64,000 nt of DNA from Echinicola marina (lineage in GTDB: Bacteria; Bacteroidota; Bacteroidia; Cytophagales; Cyclobacteriaceae). A program made the position numbers and the translations under genes. The stretch's first letter is position 1; each line of letters opens with the position of its first letter. The DNA is taken from contig NZ_CP080025.1 of assembly GCF_020463795.1 (NCBI RefSeq), forward strand, positions 933,001 through 997,000. The letters are read 5' to 3'. The notes beneath the pieces were generated by a model. It was not told where the DNA came from. It did not search any database and saw nothing but the letters and a program-made list of their open reading frames with translations. Positions 1 through 9,185 of the stretch are shown piece by piece.

Positions 1-578
1 CAAAAAAATCCATTGGGGGGGACTTCTCCAATGATGATGGAAAACTCCGTTTCCAATTGGAGCCTAATGCTAATTTCACCATGATTGCCTCCAAAAACGG
101 CTATTTCACCAAAAGCATCAGTTATTCTACTATTGGAAAAACGCCAGCGCAAGAAGACTTGATCCAAGACGTCACCAATATTGTTTTGGACACCACCGTT
201 GTATTGGAAAAATTGGAACTTGAAAAAGCCATTGTCTTAGAAAACATTTATTATGATTTGGACAAAGCAGACATCCGACCTGATGCAGCTTTAGAATTGG
301 ACAAATTGGTTAAAATCCTACAGGACAATCCTGAAATCAAGATTGAGCTAAGTTCACACACCGATGCAAGAGCCAGTGACGAATACAATAGGGATCTTTC
401 CCAACGTAGAGCAGAATCTGCGGTCAACTATATTGTTTCCCAAGGAATTGACAAAGACAGATTGGTAGCCAAAGGTTATGGTGAAGACAGGCTGATCATT
501 GAAAATGCACAGACTGAAGAAGAACATCAAATCAACCGAAGAACTGAATTCAAGGTCACAGAAATTGAGGAAAATTAA
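1..578 (+). CDS. OmpA-family C-terminal domain protein (5' partial)
   Basis: The frame is open from base 3, so the gene begins before the window and only the last 191 residues are seen; the TTG at 57 is internal. The C-terminal ~110 residues form an OmpA-like peptidoglycan-binding domain: the stretch IYYDLDKADIRPDAALELD, then a SSHTDARASDEYN segment (the usual SHTD-x-R signature), QRRAESAVNYI, GYGEDR and the closing NRRTEFKV. In this family the domain binds diaminopimelate in peptidoglycan and anchors an outer-membrane or periplasmic protein to the wall. The visible upstream part (GKLRFQLEPNANFTMIASKNGYF) looks like a carboxypeptidase-regulatory or beta-sandwich repeat, as in the OmpA proteins of Bacteroidota that carry TPR/PD40 repeats in front. 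A terminator follows directly. Confidence 0.9.
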   Translation, partial: KKSIGGDFSNDDGKLRFQLEPNANFTMIASKNGYFTKSISYSTIGKTPAQEDLIQDVTNIVLDTTVVLEKLELEKAIVLENIYYDLDKADIRPDAALELDKLVKILQDNPEIKIELSSHTDARASDEYNRDLSQRRAESAVNYIVSQGIDKDRLVAKGYGEDRLIIENAQTEEEHQINRRTEFKVTEIEEN

Positions 579-584
579 AAAGGG

Positions 585-612
585 ATCCCGGGCTAAACAC
601 CTGGGATTTTTT
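585..612 (+). terminator. Rho-independent terminator after the OmpA-like gene
   Basis: A 7-bp stem (ATCCCGG at 585-591 with CTGGGAT at 601-607, one G-T pair) with a 9-nt loop, followed by a T run. It lies 7 nt after the stop codon. Confidence 0.7.
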
Positions 613-729
613 ATTTCCCAATTTTATTTTGTTTAAATAGTCACAGCTTTGCAACATTCAAACATATATTTTCTCAATCCTTCTTAAAATCCTTAACTTT
701 ACGGCAATATTAACCAAGTCATTATTCTG

Positions 730-1893
730 ATGGACGAAAGATATATGCAAAGAGGCGTATCAGCCTCAAAGGAGGATGTGCACCAGGCCATTTCCAAACT
801 TGACAAAGGACTTTACCCAAAGGCATTTTGCAAAATTGTGGAAGACACTTTAGGCAATGATCCTAATTACTGTAATGTCATGCATGCGGATGGTGCGGGA
901 ACCAAATCCTCACTTGCTTATTTATACTGGAAAGAGACAGGGGACTTGAGTGTGTGGAAAGGTATCGCCCAGGACGCCATCATTATGAATATTGACGATC
1001 TACTTTGTGTGGGCGCCATCAACAATATATTGGTCTCCTCCACCATTGGTAGAAACAAAAACCTTATCCCTGGTGAAGTAATTTCCGCCATCATCAATGG
1101 TACCGAAGAAGTCCTACAGATGCTTCGAGATAATGGTGTCAATGCTGTACTTACAGGAGGTGAAACAGCTGATGTGGGAGATCTTGTAAGAACGGTAATT
1201 GTAGACAGCACTGTTACTGCCAGAATGCGCAGGGATGAGGTTATCTCCAATGACAATATCAAAGCTGGCGATGTGATAGTTGGTATTGCCTCTCATGGCC
1301 AGGCCAAATATGAAACTGCCTATAACGGCGGCATGGGAAGTAATGGCCTTACTTCTGCCAGACATGACGTTTTTAACAAGGTATTGAAAACAAAATATCC
1401 AGAGAGCTTCGATCCATCAGTTCCAGAAGACTTATTATATACGGGTAAATACAACCTTACTGACCCTGCTCCTGGCACCTCTGTAAATGTCGGTCAGTTG
1501 GTACTTTCTCCAACAAGAACTTATGCCCCTATCATGGTAGAGGCGTTGAAATATTTACGTCCACAAATCCATGGTTTGGTTCACTGCAGTGGTGGTGCAC
1601 AAACCAAGGTGCTTCACTTCGTGGACAATGTGCACGTGGTCAAAGACAACCTTTTCGAAACTCCTCCTTTGTTTAAAATCATCCAGGAAGAGAGTGGCAC
1701 AGATTGGAAAGAAATGTACAAGGTTTTCAATATGGGCCACCGAATGGAGGTTTATTTGGAAGAAAAATATGCCGAGGAGATCATTGACATCGCGGAGTTC
1801 CATGGTGTAGATGCACAAATCATTGGACGAGTTGAGCCTCATGAAGGCAAAAAAGTCACGATCAAAAGTGAACACGGTACCTTTGAGTATTGA
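730..1893 (+). CDS. purM: Phosphoribosylformylglycinamidine cyclo-ligase (AIR synthase)
   Basis: Cytosolic enzyme of de novo purine synthesis that closes the imidazole ring: FGAM + ATP gives AIR + ADP + Pi. The 387 residues show the PurM/PurL fold marks: HADGAGTKSSLA (~53-64, usual HxDGVGTK), DAIIMNIDDLLCVGA (~81-95), GGETADVGD (~143-151), and a long substrate loop with YNGGMGSNGLTSARHD (~198-213). It is about 40 residues longer than the E. coli enzyme because of inserts around the SNG loop, which I recall as the Bacteroidota form. The ATG at 730 fits the family N terminus. A near-consensus -7 box TAACTTTA lies at 694-701. The next gene starts 17 nt after the stop and is probably co-transcribed, though it has no obvious link to purines. 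Confidence 0.95.
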   Translation: MDERYMQRGVSASKEDVHQAISKLDKGLYPKAFCKIVEDTLGNDPNYCNVMHADGAGTKSSLAYLYWKETGDLSVWKGIAQDAIIMNIDDLLCVGAINNILVSSTIGRNKNLIPGEVISAIINGTEEVLQMLRDNGVNAVLTGGETADVGDLVRTVIVDSTVTARMRRDEVISNDNIKAGDVIVGIASHGQAKYETAYNGGMGSNGLTSARHDVFNKVLKTKYPESFDPSVPEDLLYTGKYNLTDPAPGTSVNVGQLVLSPTRTYAPIMVEALKYLRPQIHGLVHCSGGAQTKVLHFVDNVHVVKDNLFETPPLFKIIQEESGTDWKEMYKVFNMGHRMEVYLEEKYAEEIIDIAEFHGVDAQIIGRVEPHEGKKVTIKSEHGTFEY

Positions 1894-1910
1894 TCATAGT
1901 CAAGACTTAT

Positions 1911-3242
1911 ATGCTGCAAAAACTCTTAAAAACACTGGCCTGGACAACAGGCCTTTTACTTTTTCTAGCAGGTCTACTCCTTACTGAAGTAGACAGGAGT
2001 GCTCCTAAGGAACAGGAGTACTATCAAGAAACCTTAAATGCCATTGAAAATCTTGATTTTAAAAGTTCCACTGGACAATCTTGGTTAGCCGGCTGGGCAA
2101 AAGTAAATGCCACCCCTAAAGAACCTGCTAGTCTAGTAGGCTATAAACCTCGTGGCAAGTATAAGTTTGTTCAGGACAGCAGCTATGTTAAGGCTTTGGT
2201 TTTGGGCAATGGACATCAAAACATTGCCTACCTCAATTATGAGCTACTGATTGTTCACCCCTTCTTGGCAAAGAGTATTAATGAGGGCATTAAGGCTGCA
2301 AACCTTCCTATAGACCAAGTTTATTTTACTGCCACCCATACCCACAGCGGAATGGGAGGTTATATTCCAGGCTTAATGGGTAAAATTGCCTTTGGGGGCT
2401 ATGATCAGAAAATCATCAACTTGCTGACTCAAAAATCCATTGAGGGCATCAAACAATCCCTTGATAGCCAGGAAAACGTCAGCATCACTTATCAAAAACA
2501 CAGCGCCCCAGATTTTGTTACCAATAGATTTGTCAAAGAAGACCCCATAGACCCTTTTATCCGACAGTTGGTATTCACAAAAAGTAATGGAAAAAAAGGA
2601 ACGTTCTTTACTTATACAGCCCATGCTACCTGCCTGAGCAGTAAATTTATGGGCCTCTCAGGTGATTATCCTTATTATCTCACTGAATACATGATGGATG
2701 ATTATGACTTTGCTCTTTTCGCCGCTGGTACTGTGGGAAGCCACAGCCCATTACCACCGGGCAACAAGCCGAAAGATATCAAAACTTACGCCCATCAGCT
2801 AGACAGCCTCATGGAAACACCTTCCATGAATATTGATACCATTGTATCCAAAAACATTAAATTAACCACACTGATTCCTTCATTACCCGAAGCCACTTAC
2901 AGGATTTCCGACAACATCAAACTTAGGCCATGGGTGTTCAACAACTTGTTTGGAGACACCAATAGTCATTTCGACGTTTTACAAATAGGAAATACTATCA
3001 TGATTTCAAGTAGCGGTGAAATATCAGGAGTATTTTACGAAAAATGGGAGAAGATGGCAGAAGAAAAGGGACTAAACCTTATAATAACATCGTTTAACGG
3101 TGGGTATATGGGCTATATCGTTCCTGACAAATATTACGAAAGACATTATCACGAAGTCCGCGACATGAACTGGTTTGGCCCTTACAGTGGTTCATTCTTC
3201 GATGATATCATCACCAATATCATTTCCGTGGCAAAAGAATAG
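1911..3242 (+). CDS. Neutral/alkaline ceramidase-like protein, membrane-anchored
   Basis: I choose the ATG at 1911 (443 aa); a TTG at 1890 would overlap purM and add seven unlikely residues. A hydrophobic segment (~residues 5-25) acts as signal anchor or signal peptide. The segment YFTATHTHSGMGGY (~143-156) matches the THTHSGPGG zinc/active-site motif of neutral ceramidases, and a downstream TYTAHATCLSSKF stretch (~240-252) fits the second metal-site histidine. Members hydrolyse the N-acyl bond of ceramide, but this protein is much shorter than Pseudomonas ceramidase and holds only the N-terminal catalytic domain, so its substrate is uncertain. Sphingolipid-making Bacteroidota commonly carry such genes. 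Its 3' end overlaps the convergent small gene by 23 nt. Confidence 0.8.
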   Translation: MLQKLLKTLAWTTGLLLFLAGLLLTEVDRSAPKEQEYYQETLNAIENLDFKSSTGQSWLAGWAKVNATPKEPASLVGYKPRGKYKFVQDSSYVKALVLGNGHQNIAYLNYELLIVHPFLAKSINEGIKAANLPIDQVYFTATHTHSGMGGYIPGLMGKIAFGGYDQKIINLLTQKSIEGIKQSLDSQENVSITYQKHSAPDFVTNRFVKEDPIDPFIRQLVFTKSNGKKGTFFTYTAHATCLSSKFMGLSGDYPYYLTEYMMDDYDFALFAAGTVGSHSPLPPGNKPKDIKTYAHQLDSLMETPSMNIDTIVSKNIKLTTLIPSLPEATYRISDNIKLRPWVFNNLFGDTNSHFDVLQIGNTIMISSSGEISGVFYEKWEKMAEEKGLNLIITSFNGGYMGYIVPDKYYERHYHEVRDMNWFGPYSGSFFDDIITNIISVAKE

Positions 3243-3591
3243 CATCATCTCCATAGCTATCCTTCAGCTTGACAATGGGCATTCTTGAGTAATAGTCTTT
3301 TGGTACTTCAATCACCTTAATACTTCCCTTAAATGATTTAGAAAGGTTAAGAATCCGCATATTGGGATCAATATATTCCACCTGATTCTTTCCAGAAAAA
3401 TTCTTTGACATTATCGGAATATTTAGATCAATGTCATCCATAGAAAGGTCAAGACTGTCCGTTTTCAATGGTTCAAAATCAAAAATAATAGGCAAGTCAC
3501 TTTTTGATTTTAAGCCACTTTCATCTTGGGCCAATAAATCCTCGGAAAACAAGAATAATCCCATAATTGCCAGTAAAAAGACCTTTTTCAT
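3220..3591 (-). CDS. Small secreted protein of unknown function
   Basis: A 123-residue protein with a clear signal peptide (MKKVFLLAIMGLFLFSEDLLAQ, cleavage after AQ) and a soluble mature part rich in Asp, Lys and Ser, with no domain I recognise. The mature chain has alternating hydrophobic residues (FDFEPLKTDSLDLSMDDIDLNIPIM) that suggest beta structure and ends in LLPRK. It stands alone on the minus strand, tail-to-tail and overlapping the ceramidase-like gene by 23 nt. It is accepted as real because of the good signal peptide, its own ATG, and an open frame that extends past the neighbour. No function is inferred. Confidence 0.7.
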   Translation of the reverse strand: MKKVFLLAIMGLFLFSEDLLAQDESGLKSKSDLPIIFDFEPLKTDSLDLSMDDIDLNIPIMSKNFSGKNQVEYIDPNMRILNLSKSFKGSIKVIEVPKDYYSRMPIVKLKDSYGDDAILLPRK

Positions 3592-3673
3592 AACATAAAA
3601 ATCAATTATTTCTTTTCAAGCAATAATGTATTGAATATTTCATTTATCTCAAAAACTTAAAAGTTAAAACAAG

Positions 3674-4300
3674 TTAATTCTTTAGTTTACAAAGCCATGC
3701 CTGAATCCAATCACCTTTAAAACCCCTTTTACTACTGACTTCCCATCCATATTTATTAAAATAGATAAAATAATCAGGAAGGTCTTTTCTAGGGTTTTTA
3801 GTCAGCAACCTAAAAAATAAAATCATCAAATACTGCATAATCTTTCTCTTAGGATGATCAATAAAGTCTGTAAAAATCCAATTGGTTTCATGGTCACTTC
3901 GTAGATCAATTTCCTTGAATAAAACCTCAATTTCACTGTCCGGCAACAAATCCAATAAAAACTGTGTGAGAATTACATCAAATCGATGCTTCGGCAATTC
4001 ACGAAAATCATTTTGCTTCAAAAAAACCACCCTATCTCTAAAAATCTGCGGAACATTATTTGCTGCTTTACTGATCATATTCTGTGAAGCATCCACAAAG
4101 AAAACCTTCCCATTACTGCCAAGTTTAGATAAGATTTCTGACAGGTTGGTACCCGTTCCCCCACCTATATAAAGTACCTTATCACCAGCTGAAACTTGAT
4201 CCAAAAAAGCCTGTTTACTTTCTATATAATCCCTACCAAGGACCAAAGCAGCCAAGCGATCGTAAAAAAACACTACCCTATCGTAAAGGTTAATATCCAT
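3674..4300 (-). CDS. Class I SAM-dependent methyltransferase
   Basis: A 208-residue protein with the Rossmann methyltransferase motif I VLYIGGGTGTN (~42-52), the acidic motif II VFFVDAS (~66-72) and RFDVILTQFLLDLLP (~104-118) as motif IV. Such enzymes transfer a methyl group from S-adenosylmethionine; the fold is close to the UbiE/Methyltransf_25 type, but the substrate cannot be told. The N terminus (DINLYDRVVFFYDRLAALVLG) resembles that of quinone- or lipid-type methyltransferases. It is probably monocistronic: the next minus-strand gene upstream starts at 5307 and its stop lies 158 nt away. A -7 promoter box sits only 4 nt before the ATG (4305-4312), so the message may be leaderless. Confidence 0.8.
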   Translation of the reverse strand: MDINLYDRVVFFYDRLAALVLGRDYIESKQAFLDQVSAGDKVLYIGGGTGTNLSEILSKLGSNGKVFFVDASQNMISKAANNVPQIFRDRVVFLKQNDFRELPKHRFDVILTQFLLDLLPDSEIEVLFKEIDLRSDHETNWIFTDFIDHPKRKIMQYLMILFFRLLTKNPRKDLPDYFIYFNKYGWEVSSKRGFKGDWIQAWLCKLKN

Positions 4301-4304
4301 TCAA

Positions 4305-4312
4305 CAAATATA
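4305..4312 (-). promoter_or_regulatory. -7 promoter box abutting the methyltransferase start codon
   Basis: On the minus strand this reads TATATTTG, a perfect match to the Bacteroidota -7 consensus TAnnTTTG. Its last base is 4 nt from the A of the ATG (4300), which would put transcription start on or next to the start codon. No clear -33 TTTG is seen at the usual distance. Confidence 0.45.
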
Positions 4313-4458
4313 CCTTTCATAATTACCGATAGCCATGTTTTTTTGATCAAACTGTAAATCAATTTTGGGGTTTATATGGTCAATAAATAGAGCATATCAA
4401 AGCTAAAGCATCCTGAGTTTCCCAACTTTTCCGCCTAATCCTGCATAAATAAGCACAA

Positions 4459-5307
4459 TCAACCAATGAACAATAATATCAAAGGAAGCATATAAGCTGC
4501 ATCAACTTTCCTTCTCACCGATTCTTTACCTTTATGGTACTGCAAAAAGGCCAATGCATGAATTAAGAACATAATTAAAAGGATAACTATATAGATATAG
4601 TAATGAGAGCTTAGAAAGAAAAATAAACTCAAATTATATAAAAGTCCAATCCATACAATCGCATTCAAAAGCTTATAAGTGGCCTTGACCCCAAAAGCAT
4701 TTACAATGGACCCCATTTGATCTCTCTGATCGCTATTCTTATCCATAAAGGCCAATAAAATGAGATTAAACCAAGCCATCAAAAAATAACCAAAAGCAAA
4801 AAACCAAAAGTAATTGGGCAATCCATCATTTACAAACCTGATCAAAGGTGCCAGGGTAATTCCTGCCGTATAAAAAGCCGCCGTAGAAAGCTCTTTAAGA
4901 AAAGCCATCTTTGTCCCAAAGAATTTGATCACCAGTATATTCCCTATGATCATACTACCCAAAAGCAATCCAAAAGAGATTAGTCTTGAAAAATTAATAT
5001 AGTTAAAAGCCAGGTACAAGCCGATAATGACTACCAGTATCAACCAAATAATTAACTTGTTATAATGAACCTGATGAAAAAGGTGCCTCGCAGAACTGGC
5101 TTTGCCTTCTATGTTTTTAGCATCCATTAAATGATCAAAGGTATAAATTCCCCAAACTGCCAAACCCATCAAGACATATACTATGGGAGTGAAGTCCAAA
5201 TCCAGCATATGTTGAAAAAAGAAAAGACCTGCACAGGCACCAACTACCACATCCAGGGATAACCACTGAAAATAACTATAATATTTCTTTATTCTAAGTA
5301 TAGACAC
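4459..5307 (-). CDS. UbiA-like polytopic membrane protein
   Basis: A 282-residue protein with about eight hydrophobic segments and a GTG start at 5307. Between the second and third segments it has GIYTFDHLMDAKN, resembling the first Asp-rich prenyl-diphosphate motif of UbiA transferases (DxxxD), and a later MDKNSDQRDQMGSIVNAFG resembling the second. UbiA enzymes attach a prenyl chain to an aromatic acceptor in quinone, heme O or pigment synthesis. The motifs here are degenerate, so this may be a divergent prenyltransferase or a related membrane protein with another role. It lies on the same strand as the methyltransferase downstream (158-nt gap); a prenyltransferase plus methyltransferase pair would suit a quinone-like pathway, but that is inference. 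Confidence 0.6.
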   Translation of the reverse strand: MSILRIKKYYSYFQWLSLDVVVGACAGLFFFQHMLDLDFTPIVYVLMGLAVWGIYTFDHLMDAKNIEGKASSARHLFHQVHYNKLIIWLILVVIIGLYLAFNYINFSRLISFGLLLGSMIIGNILVIKFFGTKMAFLKELSTAAFYTAGITLAPLIRFVNDGLPNYFWFFAFGYFLMAWFNLILLAFMDKNSDQRDQMGSIVNAFGVKATYKLLNAIVWIGLLYNLSLFFFLSSHYYIYIVILLIMFLIHALAFLQYHKGKESVRRKVDAAYMLPLILLFIG

Positions 5308-5399
5308 AAGAGTAAATATACAACCCCAAGCGTTTAATCGGAATCATATGTTATATTTAACACTTTCAAATTTACAGTAACTATAAATAACCCTTAAGC

Positions 5400-6032
5400 A
5401 TGAAGAAATTTCTTTTTACCATCCTATGCCTTTTAAGCTTTAACGCACTCTCAGTGGGGCAAAATCAAATAAAAGTAGCCTGTGTAGGAAACAGTATCAC
5501 CCAAGGTCCCGGCAGAGAACACCCTGACAGCTGGCCACTTTTAATGCAAGACATATTGGGAAAAGATTATCTAGTAAAAAACTTTGGAGTAAGTGGTAGA
5601 ACCTTATTAAAAAAGGGGGATTACCCATATTGGAATGAACCGCAGTTTCAAGAAGTACAGGACTTCAACGCGAACATCATAGTGATCAAACTAGGCACCA
5701 ATGATTCAAAGCCGCAAAACTGGAGGTACAAAGAGGAATTTGTCGATGATTATATCGCTATGATCAATACTTTCAAATCCAGCATGGAAGAAGATGGAGC
5801 TATTTATGTTTGCATGCCTGTCCCCGTTTTCAAAGACAATTTTGGCATCAACGCCATAGCCATGAAAGAAATGGAACCCATGCTTAGGAAAATCATTAAA
5901 ACTACCGGGGTAAAAAAGATCAACTTATATAAGCCGCTCAAAAAACATGGTGATCTTTTCCCTGACGGGATCCACCCAAACAAAACAGGCAACCAAATCA
6001 TGGCTGAATCAGTGGCAAAAAAAATCAAGTAA
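5400..6032 (+). CDS. Secreted SGNH/GDSL-type hydrolase
   Basis: A 210-residue exported esterase-like protein. Signal peptide residues 1-20 (MKKFLFTILCLLSFNALSVG). All SGNH blocks are visible: GNSITQGPG (~30-38, block I with catalytic Ser), GVSGRTLL (~62-69, block II Gly), KLGTNDSKP (~97-105, block III Asn), and FPDGIHPNKTG (~188-198, block V Asp and His). Family members deacylate carbohydrates or lipids; the closest type by pattern is the carbohydrate O-acetylesterase group, though the substrate is not shown. It stands alone between divergent and convergent neighbours and shares a strong bidirectional terminator with gcvP. Confidence 0.88.
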   Translation: MKKFLFTILCLLSFNALSVGQNQIKVACVGNSITQGPGREHPDSWPLLMQDILGKDYLVKNFGVSGRTLLKKGDYPYWNEPQFQEVQDFNANIIVIKLGTNDSKPQNWRYKEEFVDDYIAMINTFKSSMEEDGAIYVCMPVPVFKDNFGINAIAMKEMEPMLRKIIKTTGVKKINLYKPLKKHGDLFPDGIHPNKTGNQIMAESVAKKIK

Positions 6033-6035
6033 AAC

Positions 6036-6066
6036 AAAAAGCTCCGGTTTTCACCGGAGCTTTTTG
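6036..6066. terminator. Bidirectional terminator between the SGNH hydrolase and gcvP
   Basis: A near-perfect hairpin: AAAAAGCTCCGG at 6036-6047 pairs with CCGGAGCTTTTT at 6054-6065, loop of 6 nt. The A and T flanks let it work for both convergent genes. Confidence 0.9.
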
Positions 6067-6085
6067 TTTATAAATATCTAAGCAT

Positions 6086-8986
6086 TTAAGATACCACCTC
6101 TTCTTGTTCATATTCCTCAGTAGGAATACAGCTACATACTAAGTTTCTGTCTCCATAAGCTGAATCTATCCTTCTTACAGTAGGCCAGAACTTACTGTTT
6201 CTCACATATTCCAAAGGATAAACTGCCTGCTCTCTTGAATAAGGGAATTCCCATGTTTCACTCATCACCATATTGGCTGTATGAGGAGCATTTTTCAAAA
6301 GGTTATTCACTTTATCCATCTTTCCCTCTTCGATGGCCCTGATTTCCTCACGGATACTGATCAAAGCATCACAGAACCTATCCAGCTCTGCTTTGGTTTC
6401 AGACTCAGTTGGCTCGATCATCAAAGTTCCAGCCACTGGGAAAGAAACTGTTGGTGAATGGAAACCATAATCGATCAATCGCTTGGCAATATCTTCCACT
6501 TCAACATCCACCGCTTTGAATTCCCTGAAATCAACGATCATTTCGTGCGCTGCACGCCCTTGGGAACCCGTATATAAAATAGGGAAATACTCACTCAATC
6601 GGGCCTTAATATAATTCGCATTTAGGATGGCTGTCTGTGTAGCATGCTTTAACCCATCTCTTCCCATCATAGCAATATAGGCGTAAGAGATCGGCAAAAT
6701 ACTGGCACTTCCAAAAGGAGCCGCAGAAATTGCCGTGATCGCCTGCTGGCCACCTGTCTTCACGATTGGGTTACTTGGCAAGAATGGCTCCAAATGTTTG
6801 GCCACACAGATTGGGCCCATACCTGGTCCTCCTCCTCCATGAGGAATACAGAAGGTTTTGTGTAAGTTAAGGTGACAAACATCCGCTCCAATATTCCCTG
6901 GACTGGTCAAGCCTACCTGTGCATTCATATTGGCTCCATCCATATATACCTGACCTCCATTATCATGGATAATTTGGCACATTTCACGGATAGCCTCCTC
7001 AAATACCCCATGAGTCGATGGATAAGTCACCAAGAAAGAAGATAAATTATCTTTATGCTTATCAGCTTTTGCCTTAAGATCCTCTATATCAATATTTCCC
7101 AGCTCATCGCACTTCACGATAACCACTTTCATGCCGGCCATAACCGCAGAAGCAGGATTGGTACCGTGTGCAGAAGAAGGAATCAAAGCAATATTTCTAT
7201 GGCTTTCCCCCCTGCTTTCATGATAAGCTCTGATTACCATCAACCCTGCAAATTCACCTTGCGCACCAGAATTAGGTTGCAGTGAAGTCTCTGCAAACCC
7301 GGTAATTTCTGTCAACCAGTTCCTCAGATCTTGGAACAACTCATAATATCCCGCTGCTTGATCTTGAGGGGCAAATGGGTGTAATTGACCAAATTCTGGC
7401 CAAGTAACCGGAATCATTTCCGCTGTCGCATTCAGCTTCATAGTACATGAACCGAGCGAGATCATTGAGTGAACCAAAGAAAGATCCCTATTTTCCAATC
7501 GCTTGATATATCTCAACATTTCATGCTCAGAATGGAAAGCATTGAAAATCATATGATCCATATAACTTGAAGTTCTTTCCAGTCCTTCAGCAACTTCAAA
7601 AGCCAGGTCTTCCGCCAAAGGCCCCAAGTCCACCTCTTCCGCACTCATATGCGTCGTTCTGGCAAACACTTCAATGATGCTTTCCACATCTTCCAAGGTC
7701 TTAGCTTCATCGAAAGCCAAGAAAACATAACCTGGCTCATAACGGAAGTTCATCTCGTGGGACAATGCAAAAGCAGTGATTTTTGACTGCTGAACATCAT
7801 CCACTTTTATCTTGAGCGTATCGAAATAATCCTTGTTTTCTTGCACGAATCCAAGTTTTTCCAAGCCTTTAGCAGTAAGCTTGGCTAAGCCGTGAATCTT
7901 AGCTGCAATATCTTTCAAACCCTTAGGCCCATGATACACTCCATACATACCCGCCATTACTGCCAATAAAACTTGTGCAGTACAGATATTTGAAGTCGCT
8001 CTTTCTCTTTTAATATGTTGTTCTCTGGTCTGAAGCGCCATCCTGTAGGCCTTATTGCCATCCTTATCCAAAGATATACCAATAATTCTTCCTGGAACCT
8101 GTCTTTTGTAAACCTCTTTCGTGGCAAAATAAGCGGCATGCGGCCCTCCAAATCCCATTGGCACACCAAAACGCTGGGTAGTTCCTACTACCACATCTGC
8201 TCCCATTTCACCAGGAGGTGTCAAAAGGGTCAATGACAACAAATCTGCGGCAAAGGCAGTAGAAACTTTATTTTCAATTGCACTTTGAACCAAAGACTTA
8301 TAGTCAATTACTTCGCCATCCGCATTAGGGTATTGGAGCATAACGCCATACAGCGCTGGATCTGTTAAATCAAGTTCACTCAAAGGCCCTTGTACTAACT
8401 CAACTCCAACAGGAAGGGCACGGGTTTTAAGAATTTCCCTGGTTTGTAAGAACACTTTTTCATCCACAAAAAATTTGGACGCCTTTTTCTTTTCTCTGGG
8501 CCTGGCAGCAAAAAGCATGTTCATTGCCTCTGCAGCTGCAGTTCCTTCGTCCAAAAGCGAAGCATTTGCCAACTCCATACCGGTAAGGTCCATCACCATG
8601 GTCTGGAAGTTAACCAATGCCTCCAAACGTCCTTGGGCAATTTCCGCTTGGTAAGGAGTATAGGCAGTATACCATCCTGGGTTCTCTAATACATTTCTTA
8701 GGATTACTCCCGGCACAATGGTATCATAATACCCCAAACCTATAAATGATTTGTAGATTTTATTTTTTGAAGCCAATTTCCTGAAATCCTTTAAAAAGGC
8801 CGCTTCAGACTTGGCTGTTGGTAAATTCAATGGTTTCTCCAGCTGAATCGCTTTGGGGATAGTTTGGTCAATCAGCTCATCAATGGACGAAACACCTATT
8901 TTGCCTAGCATTTCGGTAACCTCCTGAGAAGAAGGTCCATTATGGCGATTTTCAAACTTTACAGAGGGGTTCAAATCAATTTTCAT
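6086..8986 (-). CDS. gcvP: Glycine dehydrogenase (aminomethyl-transferring), P-protein
   Basis: The PLP-dependent P-protein of the glycine cleavage system, which decarboxylates glycine and passes the aminomethyl group to the lipoyl H-protein. At 966 residues it is the single-chain form in which the N-terminal and C-terminal halves (separate GcvPA and GcvPB in other bacteria) are fused. The C-terminal half carries the PLP lysine motif [18 protein letters not shown] (Lys ~708) and [11 protein letters not shown]. The N terminus [17 protein letters not shown] is typical. The gene stands alone; gcvT, gcvH and lpd are not adjacent (an lpd lies at 37.5-38.9 kb). A -7 box sits 55 nt upstream of the ATG. 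Confidence 0.97.
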   Translation of the reverse strand: MKIDLNPSVKFENRHNGPSSQEVTEMLGKIGVSSIDELIDQTIPKAIQLEKPLNLPTAKSEAAFLKDFRKLASKNKIYKSFIGLGYYDTIVPGVILRNVLENPGWYTAYTPYQAEIAQGRLEALVNFQTMVMDLTGMELANASLLDEGTAAAEAMNMLFAARPREKKKASKFFVDEKVFLQTREILKTRALPVGVELVQGPLSELDLTDPALYGVMLQYPNADGEVIDYKSLVQSAIENKVSTAFAADLLSLTLLTPPGEMGADVVVGTTQRFGVPMGFGGPHAAYFATKEVYKRQVPGRIIGISLDKDGNKAYRMALQTREQHIKRERATSNICTAQVLLAVMAGMYGVYHGPKGLKDIAAKIHGLAKLTAKGLEKLGFVQENKDYFDTLKIKVDDVQQSKITAFALSHEMNFRYEPGYVFLAFDEAKTLEDVESIIEVFARTTHMSAEEVDLGPLAEDLAFEVAEGLERTSSYMDHMIFNAFHSEHEMLRYIKRLENRDLSLVHSMISLGSCTMKLNATAEMIPVTWPEFGQLHPFAPQDQAAGYYELFQDLRNWLTEITGFAETSLQPNSGAQGEFAGLMVIRAYHESRGESHRNIALIPSSAHGTNPASAVMAGMKVVIVKCDELGNIDIEDLKAKADKHKDNLSSFLVTYPSTHGVFEEAIREMCQIIHDNGGQVYMDGANMNAQVGLTSPGNIGADVCHLNLHKTFCIPHGGGGPGMGPICVAKHLEPFLPSNPIVKTGGQQAITAISAAPFGSASILPISYAYIAMMGRDGLKHATQTAILNANYIKARLSEYFPILYTGSQGRAAHEMIVDFREFKAVDVEVEDIAKRLIDYGFHSPTVSFPVAGTLMIEPTESETKAELDRFCDALISIREEIRAIEEGKMDKVNNLLKNAPHTANMVMSETWEFPYSREQAVYPLEYVRNSKFWPTVRRIDSAYGDRNLVCSCIPTEEYEQEEVVS

Positions 8987-9040
8987 AATCCAGATTCGCG
9001 TATTATACTCGGGTAATATTCCTTATTTTATACTGATCTG

Positions 9041-9048
9041 CAAAGGTA
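9041..9048 (-). promoter_or_regulatory. -7 promoter box for gcvP
   Basis: Minus-strand TACCTTTG matches TAnnTTTG exactly and lies 55 nt before the gcvP start codon. I see no convincing -33 box and no glycine-riboswitch fold in the short leader. Confidence 0.45.
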
Positions 9049-9185
9049 TAAATTATTGATTGATAATGATTTTCTTTTTCAAGTTTTCTCCCATAAACAA
9101 GCTTATATTAAGCAACAGTTTTACACTTTTACAAAATATTGCCTAGTTTAGGGGGCAAATTTCAGTGATAACTCAAATATAGAGA

